A stretch of 56,758 nucleotides of DNA from Arthrobacter sp. B0490 (GTDB lineage Bacteria; Actinomycetota; Actinomycetes; Actinomycetales; Micrococcaceae): the NCBI RefSeq assembly GCF_002929355.1, contig NZ_PJIR01000016.1, positions 1-56,758 on the forward strand, read 5' to 3'. Made by a program: the position numbers and the translations under genes. Below, piece by piece: positions 16,204 to 23,859 of the stretch. The number at the start of each line of letters is the position of its first letter. Position 1 is the stretch's first letter. The notes under the pieces were generated by a model. The model ran no database searches. It had not been told where the DNA came from and saw nothing but the letters and a program-made list of their open reading frames with translations.

Positions 16204-18480
16204 ATGAGTAAGAAGCAGAACGGATCCCACCGGCACGCCGACGTGCTGGCGACGGATCCGGACCTGCCGCCGGTCGCCGTCGACCCGCAGCAGGCCGAAG
16301 CAGAAGACCGCCGGTGGACCCCGGCGAAGATCGCCCTCTGGGTGGGCATCGCACTCCTGGGCGGTATCGCCTGGGTCATGCTCGCCATCGTCCGCGGTGA
16401 GACCGTCAACGCCATCTGGTTCGTCTTCGCGGCCGTCTGCACCTACCTCATCGCCTACCGGTTCTACTCGAAGTTCATCGAGCGCAACCTGCTCAAGCCC
16501 GACGATCGGCGCGCGACCCCCGCCGAGTACAAGGCCGACGGCAAGGACTATGCCGCCACCGACCGACGGGTCCTCTACGGCCACCACTTCGCCGCCATCG
16601 CCGGCGCCGGCCCCCTCGTGGGCCCCGTCCTCGCAGCACAGATGGGCTACCTCCCCGGTACGCTCTGGATCATCATCGGCGTCATCTTCGCCGGCGCTGT
16701 CCAGGACTACCTCGTCATGTTCTTCTCGATGCGCCGCGGCGGCCGTTCCCTCGGTCAGATGGCGCGCGAGGAGCTCGGGGTCATCGGCGGGACCGCGGCC
16801 CTCATCGCCACCCTGACCATCATGATCATCATCGTGGCCATCCTCGCGCTCGTGGTCGTGAACGCGCTCGGAGAGAGCCCCTGGGGCGTCTTCTCCGTCT
16901 CCATGACCATCCCGATCGCACTCTTCATGGGCGTCTACCTGCGCTACCTGCGGCCCGGCAAGGTCACCGAGGTGTCCCTCATCGGCTTCGCGCTGCTGCT
17001 GCTCGCGATCGTCGGTGGCGGCTGGATCTCCGAGACGGCCTGGGGCGTCGAGATCTTCACCCTCGACCGCATCACGATCGCCTGGGGCATCATCATCTAC
17101 GGCTTCATCGCCGCCGTGCTGCCCGTCTGGCTCCTGCTGGCACCCCGCGACTACCTGTCCACCTTCATGAAGATCGGCACGATCATCATGCTCGCGGTCG
17201 CGATCGTCATCACCCGCCCGGAGATCAGCGTCCCCGCCATCACGCCCTACGCGACCTCCGGCACCGGTCCCGTCGTCGCGGGCACGCTGTTCCCGTTCCT
17301 CTTCGTCACCATCGCCTGCGGTGCTCTCTCCGGGTTCCACGCCCTGATCTCCTCGGGCACCACGCCGAAGATGATCGAGAAGGAACGCCAGACGCGCTTC
17401 ATCGGGTACGGCGGCATGCTCATGGAGTCCTTCGTAGCGATCATGGCGCTCGTCGCAGCCCTCTCGATCGACCGCGGGATCTACTTCGCGATGAACTCCT
17501 CCGCGGCGGCGACCGGCGGCACCATCGAGGGTGCGGTGACCTTCGTCAACGGCCTCGGCCTCACCGGCGTGAACCTCACGCAGGAGGCGCTGAGCACGAT
17601 GGCCTCGAACGTCGGCGAGGAATCGATCGTCTCCCGCACGGGTGGTGCTCCGACCCTCGCCGTCGGCATCGCCCAGATCATGCAGGGTGTCTTCGGCGGC
17701 GCGGGCATGATGGCCTTCTGGTACCACTTCGCCATCATGTTCGAGGCGCTGTTCATCCTCACCGCTGTCGACGCCGGCACCCGGGTCGCCCGGTTCATGC
17801 TGCAGGACAGCATCGGGAATTTCGTGCCCCGCTTCCGCGACACCTCCTGGCGGACAGGGGCGTGGATCTGCACCGCGATCATGGTGGCCGGTTGGGGGGC
17901 GATCCTCATCATGGGCGTCACCGATCCCCTCGGCGGTATCAACACCCTCTTCCCGTTGTTCGGTATCGCCAACCAGCTCCTTGCGGCCATCGCGCTCGCG
18001 GTCTGCATGGCGATCTGTGCCAAGAAGGGGCTGTTCCGCTTCCTGTGGATCCCGGCGGTCCCGCTCGCCTTCGCGTCCGTGGTCACGATCACGGCGTCGT
18101 TCCTGAAGATCTTCTCGCCCGTCCCGGCCATCGGGTACTGGGCGCAGCACACCGCGTTCAAGAACGCGCTGGCGGCCGGCGAGGAGAGCTTCGGCACGGC
18201 GAGGACCGTCGCCGCCATGGAAGCGGTGGTGCGCAACACGTTCATCCAGGGCACGCTGTCGATCTTCTTCGTGGTGCTGTCGATCATCGTCATCGCGACG
18301 GCGATCCTCGCGACGATCCGCGCCTACCGGCACGGCGGCGGCAAGGAGAACGAGGATGCCCCGGTGGCCTCGCGCATCTTCGCACCCGCCGGCCTCGTCG
18401 CGTCCCCGGCGGAGAAGGAGCTGGAGGCGCAGTGGTCGGCGCTGGAGCCGGGCAAGCGGCCGGCGCGGACGGGGCACTGA
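16204..18480 (+). CDS. cstA: Carbon starvation protein CstA family transporter
   Basis: A 758-residue polytopic membrane protein. A hydrophilic N-terminus of about 45 residues is followed by many hydrophobic segments. Family hallmarks include DRRVLYGHHFAAIAGAGPLVGPVLAAQMGY, the PGTLWIIIG segment, and SGFHALISSGTTPKM. CstA/BtsT-type proteins import pyruvate or peptides during carbon limitation. The ATG at 16204 has GAGGAG 5 nt upstream; an in-frame ATG 11 codons earlier would lie inside the predicted leader and operator. The C-terminus ends in an Arg/Lys-rich cytoplasmic tail. The next gene starts within this stop codon (TGATG), indicating translational coupling to the small YbdD/YjiX partner, an arrangement known for cstA/btsT loci. 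Confidence 0.93.
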   Translation: MSKKQNGSHRHADVLATDPDLPPVAVDPQQAEAEDRRWTPAKIALWVGIALLGGIAWVMLAIVRGETVNAIWFVFAAVCTYLIAYRFYSKFIERNLLKPDDRRATPAEYKADGKDYAATDRRVLYGHHFAAIAGAGPLVGPVLAAQMGYLPGTLWIIIGVIFAGAVQDYLVMFFSMRRGGRSLGQMAREELGVIGGTAALIATLTIMIIIVAILALVVVNALGESPWGVFSVSMTIPIALFMGVYLRYLRPGKVTEVSLIGFALLLLAIVGGGWISETAWGVEIFTLDRITIAWGIIIYGFIAAVLPVWLLLAPRDYLSTFMKIGTIIMLAVAIVITRPEISVPAITPYATSGTGPVVAGTLFPFLFVTIACGALSGFHALISSGTTPKMIEKERQTRFIGYGGMLMESFVAIMALVAALSIDRGIYFAMNSSAAATGGTIEGAVTFVNGLGLTGVNLTQEALSTMASNVGEESIVSRTGGAPTLAVGIAQIMQGVFGGAGMMAFWYHFAIMFEALFILTAVDAGTRVARFMLQDSIGNFVPRFRDTSWRTGAWICTAIMVAGWGAILIMGVTDPLGGINTLFPLFGIANQLLAAIALAVCMAICAKKGLFRFLWIPAVPLAFASVVTITASFLKIFSPVPAIGYWAQHTAFKNALAAGEESFGTARTVAAMEAVVRNTFIQGTLSIFFVVLSIIVIATAILATIRAYRHGGGKENEDAPVASRIFAPAGLVASPAEKELEAQWSALEPGKRPARTGH

Positions 18481-18689
18481 TGACCGTGCCGCAGGTGCTC
18501 TCCCGCGCGCGGGACACCGCACGTGAACTGGCGTGGCTCTTCAAGGGGGTCATGGGGGAGAACGCCTACCAGGCGTACCTCGACCACCACGAGCGCACCC
18601 ACGCCGGTGGACTCCCGATGACGGAGCGTGAGTTCTGGCGGGACAAGACCGACCGCCAGGACGCCAACCCGGAGGGTCGCTGCTGCTGA
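18480..18689 (+). CDS. YbdD/YjiX family small protein (CstA partner)
   Basis: A 69-residue protein. Family features are the N-terminal amphipathic helix (RARDTARELAWLFKGVMG), the YQAYLDHHERTH segment, LPMTEREFWRDK and the terminal NPEGRCC cysteine pair. The ATG at 18480-18482 shares its first base with the cstA stop, so translation is coupled. Such small proteins co-occur with CstA/BtsT transporters and are thought to act with them; mechanism is not established. A strong terminator follows directly, so cstA and this gene form a two-gene operon. Confidence 0.9.
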   Translation: MTVPQVLSRARDTARELAWLFKGVMGENAYQAYLDHHERTHAGGLPMTEREFWRDKTDRQDANPEGRCC

Positions 18690-18692
18690 GCA

Positions 18693-18745
18693 GGGTACGA
18701 CGAAGCCGGCACTCCCACGAAGGGGGTGCCGGCTTCGTCGTACCC
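18693..18745. terminator. Bidirectional terminator after the cstA operon
   Basis: Perfect 20-bp stem (18693-18712 and 18726-18745). The arm contains ACGACGAAGCC, also found in the palindrome at 45991-46036. It lies 6 nt from the ABC permease stop on the other strand. Confidence 0.88.
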
Positions 18746-18750
18746 GGGTG

Positions 18751-19512
18751 TCAGCGCTTCTCCCAGCGGAAGCGTCTCGCGGCGACGAGGTAGGGCAGCA
18801 CGATCCAGGCGAGGAGGACGACGGCGGCGCCCGCCACCGACGCGTCGGCGGCCTCGACCCCCCAGCCGGCCATGAGGAGGTTCTGCAGCGCGCCGCCCGG
18901 CGTGAGCCGGGAGACCAGCTCGAAGCCGTCGTCGAACGCGGTCCAGAAGAACGAGCCGATCACGGCGACGAGGAACGGGAGCGTGGTGATCTGCGCGGCG
19001 GCGGCTGAGGGCGTGTAGATGCTGGTGAGCATGCCGGTGGTCGCGCACAGCGCCAGGAAGCCGAGCGACGCGCCGACCACGAGCAGCGGCCGCGTCGGGA
19101 CGTCCACGCCGGCCAGGCCGAGTCCTCCGGTGACGACGACGAGCTGCGCCGCGACGAGCGCCACGGTGGGCGTGAGCATGCCGAGCCAGATGACGGTGTC
19201 GGAGGACTCGCCGCTGCGCAGGCGCTTGAGGAACAGCTCCTGCCGCCGTGTCGCGAGCGTCGTCGTCGCGGTCAGGTAGACCCCCAGGAGGGCCATGATC
19301 ATGAGGGTCAGCCCGGCCAGCACGGCCGTGCCGGACGGGCCGGCCATCTGGTCGGCGCCGACGTAGAACAGGTAGGCGGCCATGGCGATGGGCATGAGGA
19401 CGGCGCCGGTCAGCACCGTCTTGTTGCGGAAGATGATGCGCAGTTCCATGAGCGCGATGGCACTGATGCGGCTGGCGGCGGAGGGGGGCGGGGTGCGCGT
19501 GAGGGTGGTCAT
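18751..19512 (-). CDS. ABC-2 type exporter permease
   Basis: A 253-residue membrane protein with about six hydrophobic segments (for example KTVLTGAVLMPIAMAAYLFYVG, LTLMIMALLGVYL, VALVAAQLVVVTGGLGLAG). The RRQELFLKRLRSGE loop is typical of ABC-2 permeases of drug or lipid exporters. It is the second gene of an operon with the ATPase 35 nt upstream. The ATG at 19510-19512 has AGGAGA 7 nt upstream. With the ATPase it should form a full exporter as a dimer of each subunit. Control is probably by the divergent two-component system. Confidence 0.9.
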   Translation of the reverse strand: MTTLTRTPPPSAASRISAIALMELRIIFRNKTVLTGAVLMPIAMAAYLFYVGADQMAGPSGTAVLAGLTLMIMALLGVYLTATTTLATRRQELFLKRLRSGESSDTVIWLGMLTPTVALVAAQLVVVTGGLGLAGVDVPTRPLLVVGASLGFLALCATTGMLTSIYTPSAAAAQITTLPFLVAVIGSFFWTAFDDGFELVSRLTPGGALQNLLMAGWGVEAADASVAGAAVVLLAWIVLPYLVAARRFRWEKR

Positions 19513-19547
19513 GGTTCTTCTCCTGATCGGGACTGCGGGGCTCGGGG

Positions 19548-20558
19548 CTAGGCTGCGTCGCCGACGCTGACCCGGCGGAAGACGGCGGCGAGGGACGCCT
19601 CCGAGGCGGACAGCCGGTCCAGCGGGACACGGTGGGCGTCGGCCCAGGACAGGACCTTCCAGAGGTCCTGCTGCAGGTCGAGCGACGGTATCCGCACCTC
19701 CGTCCTGGACGGGGTGGGCACGAAGTCGGGGGACAGCCCGAGGCCCTGGAGCCGGATGACGTCGACGGACGCCTCCACCTCGAAGGAGATGGTCGACGGT
19801 TCGCGCCGCAGGACTTCCGCGAGGGTGCCCTCGACGGCGATCTCGCCGTCGTGCATGATCGCGAGCCGGTCCGCGTAGCTCTCCGCCTCCTCGAGGTAGT
19901 GGGTGGTGAGGACCACCGTGGTACCGGCATCGTTCAGGCCGCGGACGAGTTCCCACGTGCGCTCCCGGGATTCCGGGTCGAGGCCCGTGGTCGGTTCGTC
20001 GAGGAACAGGAGATCCGGCTCGTTCGCGGTCGCGAGCAGGAGGTCGAGGCGCCGGCGCTGCCCACCAGAGAGCATCTTGACGCGGGTCGAGGCCTTCGCC
20101 GTGAGGTCCAGGACGTCGAGGCCGGTCGCGATGACCTCCTCGCGCGTCCTGTCGCGTGCATCGGCCGTCGACAGCCGCAGCCAGAGCCGGCAGGTCTCCT
20201 CCACGGTGAGGTCGTCGGCGAAGCCCGCCTCCTGCAGCATGATGCCGAGGCGGGGCCGGATCGAGGCCTTGTCGCGGTAGGGGTTCCCGCCGAGGACGGT
20301 CAGGGTGCCGGACGTGGCGGCACGATGGCCTTCCAGTGCCTCCATGGTGGTGGTCTTGCCGGCCCCGTTGGTGCCGAGCAGGGCGAAGAACTCGCCGTTG
20401 CGGATGGACAGGTCGATGCCGCGGACGGCCTCGTACGAACCGTAGGAGCAACGCAGGCCCCGGGCGGACACCGCCACGGTGTCCGCGGGTCCTGTGGGTC
20501 CTGTGGGCGCGGGACGGTCCGGAAGGGAGAGCGGCGGGGTGCTGGGTGAGGTGGTCAT
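19548..20558 (-). CDS. ABC transporter ATP-binding protein (DrrA/CcmA-like)
   Basis: A 336-residue ATPase: Walker A GTNGAGKTTT, Q-loop in IMLQEAGF, signature LSGGQRRRLDLL, Walker B LLFLDEPTTGLD, and the switch histidine in TTHYLEEAE. The C-terminal ~90 residues form the small domain common in ABC-2 exporters. A Pro-rich N-terminal leader of ~25 residues precedes the domain. I chose the ATG at 20556-20558, with GGAAGGA about 7-8 nt upstream; a longer in-frame start exists but would run into the regulatory inverted repeat at 20635-20658. It energises the permease encoded downstream. The divergent histidine kinase/response regulator pair probably controls it. Confidence 0.92.
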   Translation of the reverse strand: MTTSPSTPPLSLPDRPAPTGPTGPADTVAVSARGLRCSYGSYEAVRGIDLSIRNGEFFALLGTNGAGKTTTMEALEGHRAATSGTLTVLGGNPYRDKASIRPRLGIMLQEAGFADDLTVEETCRLWLRLSTADARDRTREEVIATGLDVLDLTAKASTRVKMLSGGQRRRLDLLLATANEPDLLFLDEPTTGLDPESRERTWELVRGLNDAGTTVVLTTHYLEEAESYADRLAIMHDGEIAVEGTLAEVLRREPSTISFEVEASVDVIRLQGLGLSPDFVPTPSRTEVRIPSLDLQQDLWKVLSWADAHRVPLDRLSASEASLAAVFRRVSVGDAA

Positions 20559-20634
20559 GGCACCATCCTTCCGAGCCGTCCCGCGTGGCGTCAGTGCCCT
20601 GACGTCATCTCCTCCCCTGCCCGTCCGCACACCG

Positions 20635-20658
20635 GGACCATGACAAATGTCATGGTCC
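20635..20658. promoter_or_regulatory. Perfect inverted repeat between the ABC exporter and its two-component system
   Basis: Arms GGACCATGACA (20635-20645) and TGTCATGGTCC (20648-20658) are perfectly complementary around AA. The repeat abuts the -10 TACGAT (20659-20664) of the kinase gene and occupies its -35 region, 77 nt upstream of the ABC ATPase start. This is where a DesR/NarL-type response regulator would bind to control both directions. Confidence 0.75.
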
Positions 20659-20671
20659 TACGATGGACGGC

Positions 20672-22096
20672 ATGGCGCTCTTCCCCGCTCGACGCAGCCT
20701 CCCCGACCCGGATGCTGCGACTGCGCATCACCCGGCTCCTGCCGCGGCAGGTCCGCCCGAGACGGGCCGCGGCGTCCGCGCCACGTGGCGGTACACCATC
20801 GGGTCGATCGTCTTCTACAGCGTCTTCATCGGCGCCGTGGACACGCTGTTCATGCTCTCCGGCGGCGACTACGGGTTGCAGCTCCTGGACGTCACCATCA
20901 TCCTTCTCGCCGCCGTGGCGGTCGCAGCCCTCGTCCGGTACTGCTGGTTCTTCCGCACCGGACTCGGCGGCGGACTGCCGGCGCGGAAGTACACGGTGTG
21001 GCTCCTCCTGCCGGCCGCCGGCCTGTGGTTGATCGGGCTCCTCCAGTCCCACACCCTCTGGGTGGCCGCCGTGCCGCTCTGGTTCGCGGCGAACGCCATC
21101 GTCGTCGTCGTCGCACGCCGGGCACGCTGGTGGGTGCTCGCCGGGGCGCTCGCCGCCCTCGTGCTCCACGGCATGCTCGGGATGCTCCTCGGCACCGAGC
21201 TGGGCGGCCCCGCGGTCGATGAGGGCGGCCTCGTCTCCGTCGGTCTCTGGGCGCTGATGACGCCCCTGCTGTTCGTCGGGAGCATCTGGTGGTGGGAGAT
21301 CGTGCTGCGCCTCGACGACAGCCGCCGCACCTCGGGCGAACTCGCCGTCGCCAGGGAGCGGCTGCGCTTCGCCGCGGACCTGCACGACATCCAGGGACAC
21401 CACCTCCAGGTGATCGCCCTCAAGACGGAACTCGCGGGCCGCCTGCTCGACGCCGACCCGGAGGCGGCGCGCGTCCAGATCCGCGAGGCCCAGCAGCTCG
21501 CGCGCACGGCGCTGGAGGAGACCCGCGCCCTGGTGCACGGCTACCGTGCTGTGTCCCTCGCAGCAGAGGCCGCCAATGCGGCGGAGGTGCTCCGCGCAGC
21601 GGGTATCGACGCCTCCGTGGAGGTCGACGCCGGCGGCCTGCCGCCGGAGGAGCGCACCCTGTTCGGGCTCGTCATCCGCGAGGCCACCACGAACATCCTG
21701 CGCCACAGCGAGGCCACCTGCGTGGCGTTCCGCCTCGTGCGGTCCGGACCGGGAGCGGTCCTCTCCGTGACGAACGACGGCGTGACGGACGACGGCGCCA
21801 CGGGGGACGGGGTGGCGGACGGCGCGACGGACGCGGTGGGCGGTACCGGGCCGCGGGCCGCGGGCTCCGGGATCGACGGCCTGCGGCAGAGGTTCGAGGC
21901 CGTCGGAGGATCGGTCGATGCAGGACGAGTGGGTGGGCGGTTCGTGCTCACCGCCACCGTACCGGTGTCGACGGCGGCCGCATCACCCGGACCGTCCGCT
22001 GTCCGGGCGTCCGCCGCGGACGAGGCGGACGCCGTCGGTGGTCGAGCCGTCGATACTCCTGCCTCCGCGGCCGGCGCACGGCAGGAGCTGCCATGA
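20672..22096 (+). CDS. Sensor histidine kinase (DesK/HisKA_3 type)
   Basis: A 474-residue membrane kinase from the ATG at 20672. Several membrane segments (about 40-200) precede a HisKA_3 dimerisation domain with the phospho-acceptor His238 in ADLHDIQGHH. A HATPase domain follows: N box REATTNILRH, G box GSGIDGLRQR. A Gly/Asp/Ala-rich insert (roughly VTDDGATGDGVADGATD) sits between the two boxes. The second ATG is preferred over the one 9 nt earlier because TACGAT (20659-20664) ends 7 nt before it, a leaderless signature, whereas the first ATG overlaps that box. The gene overlaps the response regulator by ATGA. It probably senses membrane stress or an antimicrobial compound and signals to the adjacent ABC exporter. 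Confidence 0.9.
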   Translation: MALFPARRSLPDPDAATAHHPAPAAAGPPETGRGVRATWRYTIGSIVFYSVFIGAVDTLFMLSGGDYGLQLLDVTIILLAAVAVAALVRYCWFFRTGLGGGLPARKYTVWLLLPAAGLWLIGLLQSHTLWVAAVPLWFAANAIVVVVARRARWWVLAGALAALVLHGMLGMLLGTELGGPAVDEGGLVSVGLWALMTPLLFVGSIWWWEIVLRLDDSRRTSGELAVARERLRFAADLHDIQGHHLQVIALKTELAGRLLDADPEAARVQIREAQQLARTALEETRALVHGYRAVSLAAEAANAAEVLRAAGIDASVEVDAGGLPPEERTLFGLVIREATTNILRHSEATCVAFRLVRSGPGAVLSVTNDGVTDDGATGDGVADGATDAVGGTGPRAAGSGIDGLRQRFEAVGGSVDAGRVGGRFVLTATVPVSTAAASPGPSAVRASAADEADAVGGRAVDTPASAAGARQELP

Positions 22097-22695
22097 TCCG
22101 CGTCGTCCTCGCCGATGACGAGCACCTGATCCGCGGCGCCCTGGTGGCCTTGCTGGGACTCGAACCCGACCTCGACGTCGTCGCGAGTACCGACAACGGG
22201 ACGGACGCGGTGCGGCTCGCGCGGGAACACTCTCCGGACGTGTGCGTGCTGGACCTCGAGATGCCGCCGACCGACGGCATCTACGCAGCGGAGGAGATCC
22301 TGAGGACGGTCGCGACGCGCGTCGTCATCGTCACGCGGCATGCCCGGCCCGGCGTGCTGAGGCGCGCCCTCGCCAGCAGGGTGTCCGGCTTCGTCCCGAA
22401 GTCGACTCCCGCGGACAAGCTCGCCAACGTCATCCGCGACGTCGCGGCCGGCCGGCGGTACGTGGATCCGGACATCGCCGCGAGCGCCCTGACCGGCGAG
22501 TCGTGCCCGCTCACCGCACGGGAGCTCGACGTCCTGCGTCACGGTCGCCAGGGAGCGAGCGTGCAGGCGATCGCCCGCGAACTGCACCTCGCGCCGGGGA
22601 CTGTGCGCAATTACGTATCCTCGGCGATGGCGAAGCTCGACGCCCCGTCGCGCCACGAGGCAGCCGCCAGGGCCTGGGAGCAGGGCTGGATCTGA
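22093..22695 (+). CDS. NarL/DesR-type response regulator
   Basis: A 200-residue regulator: receiver domain with acidic pocket LADDE (Asp8, Asp9), phosphorylation site Asp54 in CVLDLEMP, and Lys in FVPKSTP. The LuxR-type DNA-binding domain follows (LTARELDVLR, then the recognition region HLAPGTVRNYVSSAMAKL). Its ATG overlaps the kinase stop (ATGA), showing translational coupling. The inverted repeat at 20635-20658 is the natural candidate for its binding site, giving autoregulation and control of the ABC exporter. Confidence 0.93.
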   Translation: MIRVVLADDEHLIRGALVALLGLEPDLDVVASTDNGTDAVRLAREHSPDVCVLDLEMPPTDGIYAAEEILRTVATRVVIVTRHARPGVLRRALASRVSGFVPKSTPADKLANVIRDVAAGRRYVDPDIAASALTGESCPLTARELDVLRHGRQGASVQAIARELHLAPGTVRNYVSSAMAKLDAPSRHEAAARAWEQGWI

Positions 22696-22732
22696 CGTGC
22701 CCGGCTTCCGGCTGTTGTGGGAGCATTGCGTC

Positions 22733-23329
22733 ATGACTGAACAGCAGCCGGCCGGTCCCGTGGTTCCTGCTCCCGCTCCTCCTGGCATCACGCAGGCCGG
22801 TGGACCCGACGTGGCGGCCGCCCCGGACGGCCGTCCTGCGACCCTCGCGGACCTCGTGGACGAACCGGCGAAGGTCATGCGGATCGGCACCATGCTCAAG
22901 CAGCTGCTGGAGGAGGTCCGCTCCGCTCCGCTCGACGACGCCGGCCGCACCCGACTCGCCTCCATCCACGAGCGTTCGGTCCAGGAGCTCGAGGACGGAC
23001 TCGCGCCGGAACTGGTCGAGGAGCTGCACCGCATCAACCTGCCGTTCGACCGCGATTCCGTGCCCACCGACGCGGAGTTGCGCGTGGCGCAGGCGCAGCT
23101 CGTGGGCTGGCTCGAGGGACTCTTCCACGGCATCCAGACAGCACTCGCCGCGCAGCAGATGGCGAACCAGCAGCTCGCGGCACGGCTCCAGCTCCGCGAA
23201 CTGCCGCCGGGCACGGTGATCGCGCCGGGAGTGGTGGTCGGCGAGGACGGGGAGCCCAGACGCACTCCGCCCGCACGGCGCACCCAGGCGTCCCCTGCGG
23301 ACACCCACGGTCCCGGCCAGTACCTGTAG
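22733..23329 (+). CDS. bpa: Bacterial proteasome activator (Bpa/PafE-like)
   Basis: A 198-residue protein with a disordered Pro/Ala-rich N-terminus and a helical core (DEPAKVMRIGTMLKQLLEEVR ... LHGIQTALAAQQMANQQLA region). It ends GPGQYL. The terminal GQYL is the motif that inserts into the proteasome alpha ring and opens the gate in mycobacterial Bpa (Rv3780), allowing ATP-independent degradation. This implies the organism carries a 20S proteasome, which is not in the window. The ATG at 22733 has GGGAG about 9 nt upstream and is 38 nt after the response regulator; a possible readthrough link exists but no function connects them. Confidence 0.88.
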   Translation: MTEQQPAGPVVPAPAPPGITQAGGPDVAAAPDGRPATLADLVDEPAKVMRIGTMLKQLLEEVRSAPLDDAGRTRLASIHERSVQELEDGLAPELVEELHRINLPFDRDSVPTDAELRVAQAQLVGWLEGLFHGIQTALAAQQMANQQLAARLQLRELPPGTVIAPGVVVGEDGEPRRTPPARRTQASPADTHGPGQYL

Positions 23330-23336
23330 GGCATCC

Positions 23337-23804
23337 GTGGCCTTCTTCGCGGCGGCGCGGCAGGGGCGGAAGGACGACGCCGAGCTGGGCACGGGGGTGT
23401 GGCGGCGCGCGCACGACCGTTTCCGCCGAGGACTCGACCGCTACCACCAGATCCTCGAGGGCATCGAGGACGACGACGTCTACAACGAGCTCGTGGGCAT
23501 CGCCAACGAGCTCAGCGCGATGCTCCCGCGGGTCCGGGCGGTCTGCGTGCGTGCCCAGGCCTCCTCGCCGAGCACCGGACTCGACATCCCCGGCGCGCTC
23601 CTGCAGGTACACCGGGCGCTTTCCCGTGCGGGCAACACGCTCGCGACGACGGCCGAGGCCGCCGCGATGACCAGGCTCGACGGCGAACGGTGGGGGATCG
23701 CGTCGTCGGGTCTCGACAACGTGCGGCGCCGTGCCCAGCTGGTGACTGAGGATGTCGAGGAGGCCGAACGGGCGATGCCGGACGCCGGACCGTCGCCCCG
23801 GTAG
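23337..23804 (+). CDS. Conserved actinobacterial hypothetical protein
   Basis: A 155-residue, largely helical, soluble protein with no signal peptide, membrane span or recognised domain. Notable stretches are RFRRGLDRYHQILEGIEDDDVYNEL and a heptad-like helix around LVGIANELSAMLPRVRAV. The GTG at 23337 begins 7 nt after the bpa stop, so it is cotranscribed and possibly coupled. Its coding frame has the same codon bias as its neighbours. Proximity to bpa raises the possibility of a proteasome-related role, but that is inference from position only. Its TAG stop lies in the first copy of a 12-bp tandem repeat. Confidence 0.7.
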   Translation: MAFFAAARQGRKDDAELGTGVWRRAHDRFRRGLDRYHQILEGIEDDDVYNELVGIANELSAMLPRVRAVCVRAQASSPSTGLDIPGALLQVHRALSRAGNTLATTAEAAAMTRLDGERWGIASSGLDNVRRRAQLVTEDVEEAERAMPDAGPSPR

Positions 23805-23859
23805 ATGCCTCGGTAGATGCCTCGGTAGGCGCCTCGGTAGACGCCTCAGTAGACGAGGA
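23800..23859. repeat. 12-bp tandem repeat across the ends of two convergent genes
   Basis: Units of GGTAGATGCCTC or close variants repeat about four and a half times from 23800. The first unit contains the TAG stop of the hypothetical gene; further in-frame TAGs recur every unit. The opposite gene's stop (23846-23848) lies in the fourth unit. Confidence 0.8.
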
